Source of the DNA: Klebsormidium nitens
Taxonomy: Eukaryota > Streptophyta > Klebsormidiophyceae > Klebsormidiales > Klebsormidiaceae
DNA length: 64,000 nt
Assembly (NCBI GenBank): GCA_000708835.1
Contig: DF236960.1
Coordinates: forward strand, 90,982 to 154,981
Reading direction: 5' to 3'
In this document: piece after piece, positions 1-13,100 of the stretch
How the letters are laid out: the number at the start of each line of letters is the position of its first letter
Position numbering within the stretch: position 1 is the stretch's first letter
Program-made: the position numbers and the translations under genes
Notes under the pieces: model-generated
Databases searched by the model: none
Seen by the model: the letters and a program-made list of their open reading frames with translations, nothing else
What the model was told of the DNA's origin: nothing

Positions 1-1102
1 TGATCTGCGGCCGATTCGATCAGAGTCGGACTCGTCAGACGGTATCAGCCAATGTGACCAGTTTCAAAAGTCGACCTCTCCCGGTCGTATTGCAAGTCGC
101 AATATGGTCGGCGCACGAACGTGAGGAGCCCGGGTTAGACTTTTGCCGGGCTCCGAACGCCGGCCCCGGGTCCGATTGCTCGCTGCCGGTGCCGTCGTCA
201 TGCCGCGGCGACCGTACAAGGCCAGTGGTCTCGCGCGTCAGCAAGTCGTAATCCAATTTTAACACGTACGTCGGAATGTGACTTGAAGGCGCGCCTGCCG
301 CCGCGGACGGGTCGATCTCAATGATGGCCAGTTTTTCATTAGAACAAGAAACTATTTGAGCCCGACGATTTTCCGCAATGAGTATGGTCCTTGGTGCAAG
401 CCTTTGTCAAATTGAGTATACGGGCCGCGAACCAAGGTATGGTACGAGCCACACGGTATCTAAGGATTGAGGCTGTTCACAACGTCGGGCTATACTGTGG
501 CAAACCTGCTATAGTACGTATCTGGCCGAACTGTTGTATGATGTACACCTGATTCTACTTAAAGTTACAATTAACTACCCCACGACTCACGCCACGTAAG
601 TAACGAGACAACTGCCAAGGACGGATGTTTCTCTACAGACCACCAGCCAAAGGGCCGCGGCCCTTCCTATGTTTGTACACCCGAGAGTAAGGCAAGCAGC
701 GGGATCCCCCCCGGGAAGCCGTCACCCGGCCTAACACTAGCCTATAGCTACACGTGCGACTGAGCAGTTCCTCTACTACAGCTCAATGCCTACCAAGATT
801 CCCGGAGGAACGAACGATACACTGTCCAACCATTTCTAGTTGCGTCTCCAGTGAGAACAGCGTGAAAAGTACAAGTATAGCGCCGCGTGTCTGTTCCGTT
901 AGAGCTACACAGAAGAAGCGCTACACAGAAGAAGCGCGTCGGTTCGCTCCGGATTCTCATCCTGAATTGGATGAGCATGCTGCCCGCGCAAACAAAAAAG
1001 GTGACGTCATTGAGGTCAACGGTTGGAGGGAGGACGACGTCACTCGAGGCCGATGATGGTGGAGAAGATGACGTCACACCGATGATGTAGGAAAAGGTGA
1101 CG
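1..1102. other. 3' flank of the LRR gene, no gene recognised
   Basis: No coding region of a known family is visible on either strand and the open frames are short and overlapping. Two small tandem duplications are present: a perfect 16-bp unit (gctacacagaagaagc) at 904-919 and 920-935, and a diverged ~65-bp duplication at about 1034-1125 that copies the end of the LRR gene's last exon. Three TGACGTCA octamers lie at 1002, 1069 and 1098. Confidence 0.6.
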
Positions 1103-1125
1103 TCACTCGAGGCCGATGACGGTCA
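1034..1125 (-). repeat. Tandem copy of the end of the last LRR exon
   Basis: The block gacgtcactcgaggccgatg occurs at 1035-1054 and again at 1100-1119. The copy at 1100 contains the real stop codon (1103-1105) and the last codons of the LRR gene. The copy at 1035 is a downstream duplicate that would not be translated. It follows the same outward exon-edge duplication pattern seen at other exons of this gene. Confidence 0.7.
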
Positions 1126-4100
1126 GGCGCGGAAGATGGTTGCTCTGGAGCTTCTCGACTACGATGGGGCTGATGTTGCAGTTGTAGAGCGCGAGTGACG
1201 TCAGCGACTGCAGGCCTGCGGGTGAAAAGGAGGAGACAAATCTTCAGTTCACAAGTAAGCTGTAGGGATAGTCAGCTAACCAGCCTGGGACGGATGGTTA
1301 GTTCGGGGGGTTTAGGGTGGGTATGGATGCGGAGCAGGAAATCATGTGGGTTGGGAATTAGTCGTCATGTCGAAGCTTATTATTGCTAGATCTTGCTTTT
1401 GCTAAACTGACGAAACATAGTGAGGGGAGTTGTCAGGGCAAGTCAGAAACCCGGTGGTTAGCACGACTTGCGCAGCGGTTCAATGGGCTTCCTCGCCGAC
1501 GCATGGCCACCGTTTCCATATCCGCAAACCAAGCAAACCTATATGCACAGCAGTAACCAAAAAACGGACTCATTTTTGAGGTGAGGTATGCCGTCGGTTG
1601 TGATCTCGCATTGCATCGGACTGAGCGATTGGAGGCCACTCAAGTAAGAGCTGAAAGCAAGTTGTAAGAAGCATTCTTCAAAAGAAGAGGGTTCGCAAAA
1701 CGTGTACGATCCTAGGAGGCTAACTCACGGTAAAGGGGGAAGATGCCCTCGTTGGTGAATTTACTACGCACCAGGTTCAGCGACGAGAGGCCGCTCGAGT
1801 TGCAAATTTCAAATATTGGTCAGAGGAAGCGTTTGCACGCGACAATGGAGAAGCGGACTCACTCTCAGAAGGGAATGCCCTCGTTTGCAATCTTGGAGTG
1901 CACCGGATTGCGCGACTGGGGGCCATTCAGATAGAGCATGGAAGCCAACCGCAAAAAGCATACTTGAGAAGAAAGGTGTCCGCAAAACGTTAGCGGGAGA
2001 GGCGAACTCACTCTTAAGGTGGGGAATGCCATCGTTGGTGATTTTGGAATGCATGAGGTTGAGCGACTGGAGGCCGCTAAGGTGGGAGATGGACTTCAGC
2101 GAGTCGTCCGTCAGCCGGCTGTTCTGGCTCAGGTTCAGCGACTTCATCTTGGTCAGCTCTGCACAAGCATCGGAAAATCGGTACATTTTTAAGATGGATA
2201 CATGCAGGTGATAGGTTTGAAGTGCGATTTGCTGGGGTGAGGCAATGACACTAGCGTGGCATACGCAAGTGCTCAACCAAGGTGAGTCGCTTCGACCAGC
2301 TCTGACGAAATTCGTGAAAACGAAGCCGTTTTGAACGTTCTGGCCCTTGATATTTGCCCGCAGTGAACCACGGTTGCGAAGGCGACTTCTCAGGAACCAG
2401 GGCCTTTTTCACAAGCCCATACTTTGAGCAAAGTAACGTAAGCGTAGAGGGCAGCCTCTTCATGCGTTGCCGGTGCCATCTTTCCTGCAAGTCAAGAAGC
2501 GTCGAGACAAATCGAGAAGCTTAAGAGAGAATCGGAGACATTAGGCAACACTCTTGTCACGTTAACGACTGACGCGGTTGCTCAGCTGGGAATAATTCTT
2601 CCGCACTATACCAAGGCGGTCAGGATAGGAGTCCAACCCTGAGCGATTAAGTCTCACTGAGTATTCCATCCTCGCCAGAGTATAGACACTCTATGTCTGT
2701 GTATCCAAGCCCAACAGAGTCGAGCTTCATACAAGTGCCAAGGGTAGAGGAACGAAATACGAGTTTCAATTACACGGATCGCTAAAGCAGCACTGAAGCA
2801 TCGTAGTAAACACAGCTCGCCGCAGATGCAAGGCCAAACGGCGTCAGACCGAGAGCACCCTTTGACGAGTCCGCCGTACTCAAGCGGACTGCACATCCTC
2901 GCCGTCAATGAAAAGTTTGATCACGCGGGCACACAGAATCACTGGAAACAAGGGGACGGATACGCGTGGCAGACCCACATAGGTTGACGAGGGTTGTTTC
3001 CCGGCACTCGTAAAATGTGGTTCAAAATTGGTAAGGCGTGTTGAAACTACAAGAGCTCAAGGGAAGCGAAGGGTGACTTGACTTTGCCAGCGTCCGTTGC
3101 AGAAGAGGCCATGTCGTTCTCAAGGCACAAAGCACCAAACTTCAGAGGCAATGATTGCCAGAGAAGCGAGCTCGACGTTTACCAGATTGGCTCGAGCACC
3201 GTTAAAGTGGTCATTTCGATCAGCAGGGAATCAACGACAATCGTCTAAGAAAAGCGGAAGGCACCCTCACGCTCTACACGACTCAGTAGAGTCCGAGGCC
3301 TTTTGTGCGCAGGAACACGCGTCCACGACTGAATCGCAACTCCCAACATACATAGCCTGAAAGAAAATTGACGAGAAAGCCAGCTTGTGGCATCTGTGAC
3401 TTACAAACGATGAGCATTACTGCCCAAGCGAGTTCATCTTTGCCAAAAGCATCGCTCGTTGCAGCAAGGACGCCTCACTTCGCACGACTGCTTCACAGGA
3501 TCCTTCGTATGGCTTTTTGATCATCTGCTTTTGTTACACGCGCCTGCCGGAAGGTCCTCCAATGCAACCAATCGAACTGACCATGCACAAGCCGGGACTA
3601 AAGTGCCAACATATAGACACATCTCAGTATTTACACAGGATCTTCCACATTACGCCTCCTCTATTCGGATCTGCCGGCTTCACAGAAGACTTTCCAGTCA
3701 GCGGTATGGTCCGAAGAGGACAGAACATTCTAAGGTCCAACATTTGACAGTGGGAAAATGTTCACTCACAGTTTCAAATCTTGCAATTACGGTGCCGATG
3801 AACCCGCTGAGTCACATCTCTCTACGAGTTTCCGCGACAATTTTGGTTCAGTGCCTTCGACAAGGCCGGGCAAGCTGCGAGGTCGGCAGAGACGTGTGCA
3901 CCGAAACGGCAATCAGATGACATCAGTGGATTCTATTGCCCCGAGAACAAAGCTTGTATGGGGCATGCAACCCCGAAGACTGGGCCTTATCCTGGCCGCC
4001 TCAATCCGAGCCACAAAACAAGACAATCAGCACTTATGGATGAAACCAGTCTCCTTGGCGAAGAAAGTAGCAAGTAGCCAACTTGGCGGTCAATCAGCCT

Positions 4101-7100
4101 CGGCGCACGAGATCGACACAAGCTGCCCCAACCAGCACACCCGTTCCTTCAGAAGAAGGGCAGTCATCACCTCTGATCCGGTGCTTGCTTGACACAGCTC
4201 TCGGTGCGTGCTCAGATGGCAAACGCCTTCGTGTCAAGTGCGAAGAAGACAATCTCGTTGAGAAAGGTGACTATAATAGCATCCGACTCGGGGCCGACGT
4301 ACAGAGAGCAGCGAGGTTCACTTAACATGCTCGCTAGGCTTTGATCAGAAGTTTTGCACGGGGCTCATAACCTGAGAGCACAACTTTTTGGGTCAAGAGT
4401 AAACCGCTGTCGGGACCAGACGGCAGCTGACGGTTTGGAGGGCCGTTCGCGGCTCCTCCTAGCGACTGGCGTTTGCCGATTACCAAGTTTCGATCAACTT
4501 GGGCTTGCTACTAACCAAAAGCTGCACATAATGCTGAAAGAGGTGTGCTTGGGAGATACTAAGGGAGAGAAACAAGTCGCAAATTGTCTCCGGGCAATTC
4601 AGAAAAGAAGAATCAGAGCGTTGACAACCGAAGATGAAGACACCGGCACGCACTTGGCATGCTATAAGTGGAGTGCCTGCAGAGACACCAGCTGCAACCC
4701 AAGCAGATAGATCACAACGTCATGGCCTCTCTCCTCCAAGATCAGTGCTGAGAGCAAACCGCTCAGCATTCGCTTGTATCTTAGCCACCTGCGCTGTCTT
4801 TTTCCTCTCAAAAGGAGGAGAAATGAGAAAGGGACCCGACTCAACAGGTAGCGGAAACCTGAACTGGCGGGGAGGTTCAATCAGTCAATCTGGTGCTGCG
4901 ATACTTCTGTGTTTGCAAAAACCCTTTCGCGCTTCATGTTTACAATTCGAGCTTCTGAAAAGTCGAGCAAAGCCCAGTCCTTGCTTGGTACTTCAGTTTG
5001 ATGGCGCCTGCAACCAAACTAAATCGGCCTCGTTGAGCCGAAAACAATCAGGGCTTATTACAAACATTGCCATGCTTTCTTCGGAATGTGGAGAACGTTG
5101 AAAAAGGACGCCGGATGTCAGGGAACTCATGGAATCCGACTTTCCTGGTCTTGCATCACCCCGTTCGGAACAGCTCCGTCTTAGTAACAGTGATTGCACG
5201 TGAAATAGCTAAAGGGCCCGTTCCTCCCAGTTCAGTGAGCAGATTTTTAGACCATCTCTTCAATACAGCAGCATACGAAAACAGCTTCAAGTCAAACTGC
5301 AAATGAGCTGCTCGCTCGAGGCACAAACGATCATTGCCGAGGTGAAATATGGGGTGAAAGGGTATTGACAAGAATCTGAACCACTTCATTCGGCTGATCG
5401 AAAATCTGAAATGAAGGAGCGGGACTTTGCGGGACCAAAGGTTGCAGACTGCTTTACAAGCTAGAGCGATCGTCTTGAAAAAAGAATGAGGAGTGAGGCT
5501 TGGTAGCGGTGGCTCTCAGAGCAACCTATGAGGACAAGTGAGCGGTTACCGCCCGGCAATTCCCATCCTCGCCGAAGAAAAAGACAGCCCTCAAACTTCC
5601 TTGCATTCTGACAAGTCACCTCAACACGCCACAGCCAACACAAAGAGTCAACACACAGTCCGCCTGAAAAGGATAGACAAAGGGCCGCTATGCGCCGCCT
5701 TTGCGTCTGACTAGGGCGAGACGCGGGACAAACTCAAGAGAACGGTTTTTAAATGACTTCAGCACGAGACCACCGTATTGACGACGCTACCTAAAGGCCG
5801 TCCACATCGCACGTTCAGAAACCGAGGCTCAATTTCCGACTATGATGAGAGCTGAGACTCTTGGCATGCACATGAGGTTCGGTGCAGAGGTGACTCGTAG
5901 CCTCTTTGTAGTTCGAACTTTCAGCAAGCTACTGTCCGGGTCCCAAAAATTGTGTTGAACAAAAGCTTTCTCGTGGGCAGTCGAAGGAAAGCATTGGTGC
6001 TGCGAGCGCCAAACGAAAGCGCTCCGGTAGATATCGTACTACACAGAAGAACACGTGGCCGAGCTACGCCTAATAAGGCCCACATGGATCGACATGCCCT
6101 TCAGAAAGGTGAGAACTATGGAGGGCTGGTGCCCCGAGGAAAGCTGTAAACTTACTCAACTCGAAATTACTGATTCCCAGTTCTTCGTCACGGGCCTCTT
6201 GAGACTTGTCAGGTATGAAAAGAGACGAACGGGCCAGCCGCGAATGGGCCAGTCGCAACGGAGAAAGTTGACCCTTTGCGCTAGATGGGCAGCTGTGCAG
6301 CATTGTCAAACGTACTCTCACAAAGAATCGCTTGGCTGTCAGGCGCAATGCACACAACACGGGGACACTTCAGTGAATGGGCACGACTCACGTTTTACCA
6401 ACCTGTCCTTGCCACAAACAAACTTTGGATATTTTTTCACCGATCACGGGCAACTCCTCAGCAACACAGACTCTCGGACCAATGCCGTTATGGAGCCTAC
6501 GACCTAAGTGAGACAGTGGGGTATTTGACCGTCTTTCATGTGGCAAGACAAAGCGTTGATGCAAGTCCTCGAAACATCTGGATCTTTGAATCGCATCAGG
6601 CCAAGGATATCGCATCTGAGTTGGAAACTTTCTTAGGGGCTCACACGTCATCCCCAGACTATCTTCAAGCCGCAAAGGACTGTGAAATCGGACCACAACC
6701 CAGGTAAGCACTACTGTCGACGGGGAAAAAGTCAGACCTCCTTCTACCTCTCAGCTTCATATCTGCGTTGAGATCGGAGATCGTAAATGTCCTTGACACA
6801 CTGCATTCCAGCTTCTCAATGGAAGCATAGCGATAACAGCCTTTCGCAAACGAGGATAGGTGCGCAAAGAACACCGGTTGCAGCGACTTCAGCGTTCCGT
6901 TTGGATCTGCCCAAGAGCGAGAGAAAAGAAGGATGCGAGACGGAGGACTCCAAACTGCTTCGAGCAGTGTAATAGCGTCGCAAATGCAGTACACATATTT
7001 ACGGGGGGGGGGACGCAATGGCTGTCAGGCCCAATACTTGCTCGAGGACTGAGCTTCCAAGGCCCAGCCCACAACCCATCCTTGCCACTGGTTTCGGAAA

Positions 7101-10100
7101 GCCCTTGGATATTTTCTGTCAGCGAGCAAGAGTCGGCGCTTTTGCAAATAGATCAGGCCGCCCTTACAATTTTCTGCAAGCCTACGGACTTTCTTTTGCG
7201 AAGCCAAATGAATAGCAAGACATCGCATGAAGGCCCGAACCGGAAACGCAAAGTGCGAATTCCTCTGTTGCTAGTCAAGAAGACAAACGCGCTTGACGAC
7301 GGCATTAAGCCTCACCTTCCGATGGGCCAGATCAGCACGGCACGTCGGATTATAAGACCTTGCGGGTCTTACAGCCGCGGCCGTCTTCACCACATTATGA
7401 ATTACCAAGGACAGACTACAAAGCCCAACCTGAAAAGACTACAAAGCCCAACCTGAAAAAAGCCTTGACTATGATCCTATCTGAGTCATGACGTTCATGC
7501 TTGTACGAAACGGGAGGGGTGACTGAAACGAAACGCGCAGTAGTCCGCATAATAACACAGCAAAGTGTCAGGATACACACAATTAGTAAAATCTGCTCAG
7601 CTGTGGCTTTGATAATCAGTTTCGTGCCTGCTACCGCGACTAAGATGAGTAGAATCATCCTTTCTGCGAAAGCTAAGCAATGGTCCGGGGGTCAGCGACG
7701 AAGATAAGCAAACAGGGGAGTCCGTGGCTGTCAGGGCTTTCGAACAACAGACAAATGAGCTTTATGCTGCTCGTTGTCAAAACCCATCCTTGCCACCACG
7801 ATGACGTATCGTTTGCCCCGCAGTCAAAGCTAAAGAGCTCGATAAGGTTTGAGTCTAACATACAAAAGTACAGAATGGAGAAAGTAAAATGTTCCAGTGC
7901 CCAATGAGGAATCCCAATATTTTGCAAAGAACTAGAGAATCAAGCCCCAAGTCTAGTCCCGTGGCTTTCGGCCTCAACTACGGCAAGCCCTTGGAGCTGT
8001 TTTCGCTTCAGCCAGCCTCATCCTTGCCACTAACGTTCCGGGTCACGGTAAGCATCAGCATATGTAGGCAATACTTGAGCTGCCAGCAATTGCTATCTCT
8101 TTGACGACTCGTTTGAAAGTAGCTTCAGAAAGCCCGTATCCCGGTTTGCGTAAAGGGCGATAGGCCTGTTCTTCAACGGTAAAGTGCAAAGCGTTGTGCA
8201 GAGAGCATCGGACAAACATTCAAAAAGTGCCAAACAATTCTCTCCATCTTGTCGTTTCACGCCTTCCAAAATGAACTCAAGAGATGTTTGATGCTCCACT
8301 GCAATCGTAAAGCCTCAAGTCGGGGAGCTCGATGATCCCGACGTGTCAAGAGGTTTATCATGCAGATGCTATAATTAAGTCAGCAAGAATTCAGCAGATT
8401 GCGTGCTCCACCTCTTGAAGGAAATTGGAAGTGAACCTAGAACAAACAAAGTTTAAGACCTTTTGGACACATACGTATCAGCAAACAGCACAAAACGCAC
8501 TTATGCAAACGTGTCCAGAGTATCCCCTTTGCAAAAGCCACATCGCAAGGCTACGGAAAGTTCCCACCCCAAGACGCACCTATTTGCAACAATACGGCAA
8601 AAGAGAGATGATCAGAAGAGAAACCATCCACTTAAGCGTGCGAACTCGTCACGAGACTCCAAGCCACCAGCCATCCCCTTCGCACAAGCGGAACAATGGA
8701 TGCATTTTACCAAGGACTTCACTAAAGACTTCGTGAAAGCTCTGAAAACAGCACACCATGAAACCATAAACCAGCCTTCATCGTTCAGAGCACGCATTCC
8801 GAAATCCGTCATGTTCCCCCCAACCAGAAACGGATGATTGGATTTGGAAAAGGGTTGAAGGTCAGTAGCAAGCTCGTAACAACCCCCAAAAAGGCACCCA
8901 AGTCAAACGAACAGCAACCCCCCTCACCTTCCAGGTGTCGCACCCCAAGATCCGCAATCCTCCCCCTAACACAGCTCCAGGTGTCCCCAGGTCATAAAAT
9001 CTTGAAAACAGCACAAGAGACAAGAAAGCCCGAAACAACCCAAAACGCAGAACGTACACATCAGCGGTTTTTACCTTTCAGGTGCCGCACCCCTAGGTCC
9101 GTGATCCCCCCTCCGCACAGCTCCAGGCTCTCCAGCTGCTTGAAGCTCTTCAGCATCGCCGCGCCCTGGTCGCTGATTTTGGCGCCAAAAAGGTCCAGCG
9201 CGCGCAGCCCCGTCAGAGTGGTCAAGTGCGAGAGCCCGACGTCACTAATGTGACGCGAGTCGAGGTTGAGGGACGTGAGTGACGTCATGGGGGCGAGGGC
9301 CTTGAGGCCCGAGTCGGTTACGCCGGTGTAGGAGAGGAGAATGGTCTCCAGCTTCTTGAGGGCTGAATGAAAGTGATAGAAGTAGGTTAGCGAGGGGTTG
9401 CGGGATGGTTAAGGGTGCTATTGCGGATTAGATTTTTAAGGTAAGGCCCTTGAGATTAGTGTCGGTGAGGCCCGTGTAGGACAGCAGGATGGTCTCCAGC
9501 TTCTTGACGGCTGAATAAGGGGAAGGAAAGTGGGTTAGCGGGGGTCACCGAATGCGTTGGCAGGGGTTTCTGAAAGGATCAGAGTGATAACGAAGGAACG
9601 TCTTGGCGGGTAGGCTTTGAAGAATCTGGGTCGATAACGCCGGTGTTGACAGCAGAATGGTCTCAGCTTCTTGAGGGCTATAAGACGGGTGAGAAAAGTG
9701 GGTTAGCAAAGGTTGCGGGACGATTAAGGGTGATGATGCAGAGAATTCTTGGGGCAAGGCCCTTGATACTAGGGTCGGTGAGGCTGGTTTAGACGAGAGA
9801 ATGGCCTCCAGCTTCTTGAGGGCTGGAAAGGGCGAGAAAGTTGCGTTAACGAAAATTGCGGGATGGTTAAGGGTGATGATGCAGTAGATTTTTGGGGTAA
9901 GGCCCTTGACAATATTGTCGTTGACGCCCGTATAGGACAGCAGGATAGTCTCGAGGTTCTTGAGTGCTGGAAAGGGAGAGCAAGTGGGGTCATGCCAAGG
10001 TTCAAGGCATCAGGTTACACCGGGGGTGGAGGAGTCGGGCTCAAAGAACTATCAAGCAGACGTAGTTCGAAAGCGCACCAAAGCGCGAATCCGATGAATA

Positions 10101-13100
10101 CGATAACGCTGCGCTGCATTGCCGACCGAGTTCTTTCAGCGATCCAAGTCACACGAAAACGAGTCGATTTGTGACGTCAGCATACCCGTAAGGTGACGCC
10201 GCGTGCCTGATGGGGCTGCATGCTGGGGAGTCAATAGCAGCCCCTCTGAAGTGCACCCAAGAGGGACGGGAAATGAACGACCAGAGCACATATCATAATT
10301 GAAGTCTTCGAAGCATGACGTCAGCGTACCTGTGAGGTGTCGTAGCCCAGCGTTCCCGACGGGGCTGTCTGAGAGGTCGATCTCGCGCAGCTCGGCGAGC
10401 GCCGCCAGGTGGCGGCAGCCCTCGTTGGACACGTGGCACGAGTCCAGGTTCAGCGTCCGCAGCTTGGGCAGACCTGCAAGGGTCAACATATGGTTTGGTT
10501 CCGAGAAGCGTGGTTTTGAGTAGTTTAGTGAACAGTAAAGGGACAAATCTGGATTCGACTGCAGGCTGCCAGGCAATAATGGACATCAACCTCACCACAG
10601 AGGATAGGTTAAGAAAAGGTGGCCGTCAATGGTCAGAAGGGACGAAGAACCTTTTGGTATGATTTAGAGCTCAACGTTTTCCCACAGGGCTCGAAACGGG
10701 GCGCTTTTGCAAACAATACTGGAATGCTAGCATGTTTCCGTTCTTCTCTTCAGTAAATTATCAATCCACCTTTCACCACTCTGAACCAGACCAAACAGCC
10801 AGGGCAAGGGAGATCAATCTCCTATAGTGCCTCGCGACCCACCACGGGCCAACACAATGCGACCAAATCTTCGTCACACCCAATTCCAAGGAACAATTGA
10901 AAAATCAACAGACCGCCAAGTGTAGAGCAATGCTTTCCGATTGGAATATCAATGTCAAATTGACGTAGTGCCCCAAGTTTTGATGGTCTTGAATAGAGGC
11001 GTCAGATCCTAGGTGCCCATGCCTGGGCTTCGTGACCCAAAACTTGCCAATCATCGCCTTGTCAACGCGCAAGAACGTTTTCCACGAACCGAGCCACTCC
11101 AAAAAAGCTCCCTTCAACCGGTACGCCGAAGTGGGAAACATTTGAGCAAAGGACCCACTCGTCAACCAAGATTGTCGTCTTCAATGAATCTGGAACAGGC
11201 GGACAAGGTTTGGGCCAATTAGCTGCCCATCTAACCGCGCCTTTTCGAGGGCGGAAGCTTACTGCGGTACCCGCAGTGTTAATAGAGAGCAACAAGCGTT
11301 TGAATTACAAATCCTTTTCAGAAAAAAGTAAAGCAAGGTGACGCTGCACGCAGCTTTTCGCTAGAATGCGGTTGCCACATCCGGTTCAAAATATTAAAAC
11401 TGATTCAATTTATTTAGATATTCGGGTACCTGCCATAGCATCAGGACATGTACAAAAAGCCTTGGGTCGCTCGACCCAGCTCAACCGATCTGCCTCTCAA
11501 TCTAATCTCTTCTGAATCTTGTCGACGACTATTTATATGCGTTATTCGCAAACATTTGTTAAGGTCGCACCCATGCAAGGGTATCCTGTCTACAGACCAC
11601 GCCCTGAACTGGCTACATGAAAGCAATGTCAAAAGTTCGAGCACAGAGGGGAACTCCTCGGCGTCGAGGTTTAGTGAAGGTGCTTCGGTGTTACCTGACG
11701 AACAGCATCGATCGCCAACCAATACAAACCACCAACAGAGTCGGGTTCCCAATCAGGTAACAAATCCCATGCAAAATACTGCTATCTCGCCCAAGCTTGT
11801 CACCCCTCTGCCATGACTCGTTTAAGAATAGAATTGGGACGCAAAATTCTTGTATAAACTGGCTCCAAAGCACAAACTTCGATTCTCTCCTAAGATGTAC
11901 ATGTTAACATTAACGCAGCGAACCGAAGTGTCCCGAGGGTTGCTTCGAATGAACAGTTTCAGAGAAAGAGAGAGCGTCTACACTCTCAAGCACAAGTTAT
12001 GATGGCCTGATGCGAAGTTGACAATCCCGGAAAGGGCGGCCTTCGGACTAGGCCTGACCTAGGGACGCTGATGTTCGGCCAAGTCGACTGGCATCAGAAA
12101 GCAGCCGCCATTGAGCAGGCGGTGCCCAAAGCTTTTTAGCACCACTGCCGTAAGAGATTGACCCGAACGCTCAGGAGGATTTTGTCGGAGCGTATCAAGA
12201 GGCCATGAGTGGGTTGTTGACGAGCGTACATAAGTGACCAACCAATCTGGATAAAGGTTCTAAACTCCCGAATTTTTCTAGTCCAGGAGGCTCGTAGGAT
12301 AGTTGATGCAACTTTAACCAGATACATCTGGCAGGAAAGATGCGGACCTGGCTATCAAGCAATTGGCAAAAAGATGTGAACGAGCGACAGTCTCAGGCGT
12401 GAGCAAGGCACCAACGCCGCGGCTGAAGCTCTATGTTTGTATCAGCGGAACGGCCAGGACGCTTGATATCAAGCAACGAAGCGAGGAAACCGAAGGTCTC
12501 CGAGCGGCAGAGCCATCCCAGTGCTCTTTCGTTCACGATGCCAGTTTTGACTACCGTGCAAAACGTCGTGCACCCTCTAGAGATCAAGAGATCCGACTGA
12601 CAGTTCTATCCAATGGAGTGGCATCATCCTGGACACAGGGACAGTTGGCTTATCCAGCCAGACTTGTTTCATTGCCTTCTCACTTAAGCAAACGACGTGA
12701 CGACGTCTCACGATCGTGGCTTTACGCATGACCAACCAAAGCTTACTTCGGGATCAATACCATAATACCAGTTCCATACAGTCCTGCTTTGAGCGCAATC
12801 TGAAGAAGCATCGTTCCTATTTGCTACTCTCTATTTTTTGATGCCAAAAAGCAGCATACGAGACTGTGGTGGACGCGTCGTCAAACATTTCTTGCCAAGA
12901 TGGCAAAAGACAAGATGACAGAAAGTTGAACTACATTCCACGTGTAAGACAGGCGAAGATCGTGGGTTCAAGAGCCGATATCGACTGTATTGACTTGCAC
13001 AAGAAAACCAGCCTTTGCTCAAGCGAATGACAACGAACTCGATCAAAACCCAAAAGCGAGCAGTAGCGTAAGTGCGAAAGCTGTGGCTCAAAGAAACGGA

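Noticed and set aside
6860-7456. 198-codon plus-strand open frame inside LRR intron 9
   Set aside because: No family motif, composition like its surroundings, overlapped by other frames, and it includes part of a tandem repeat.
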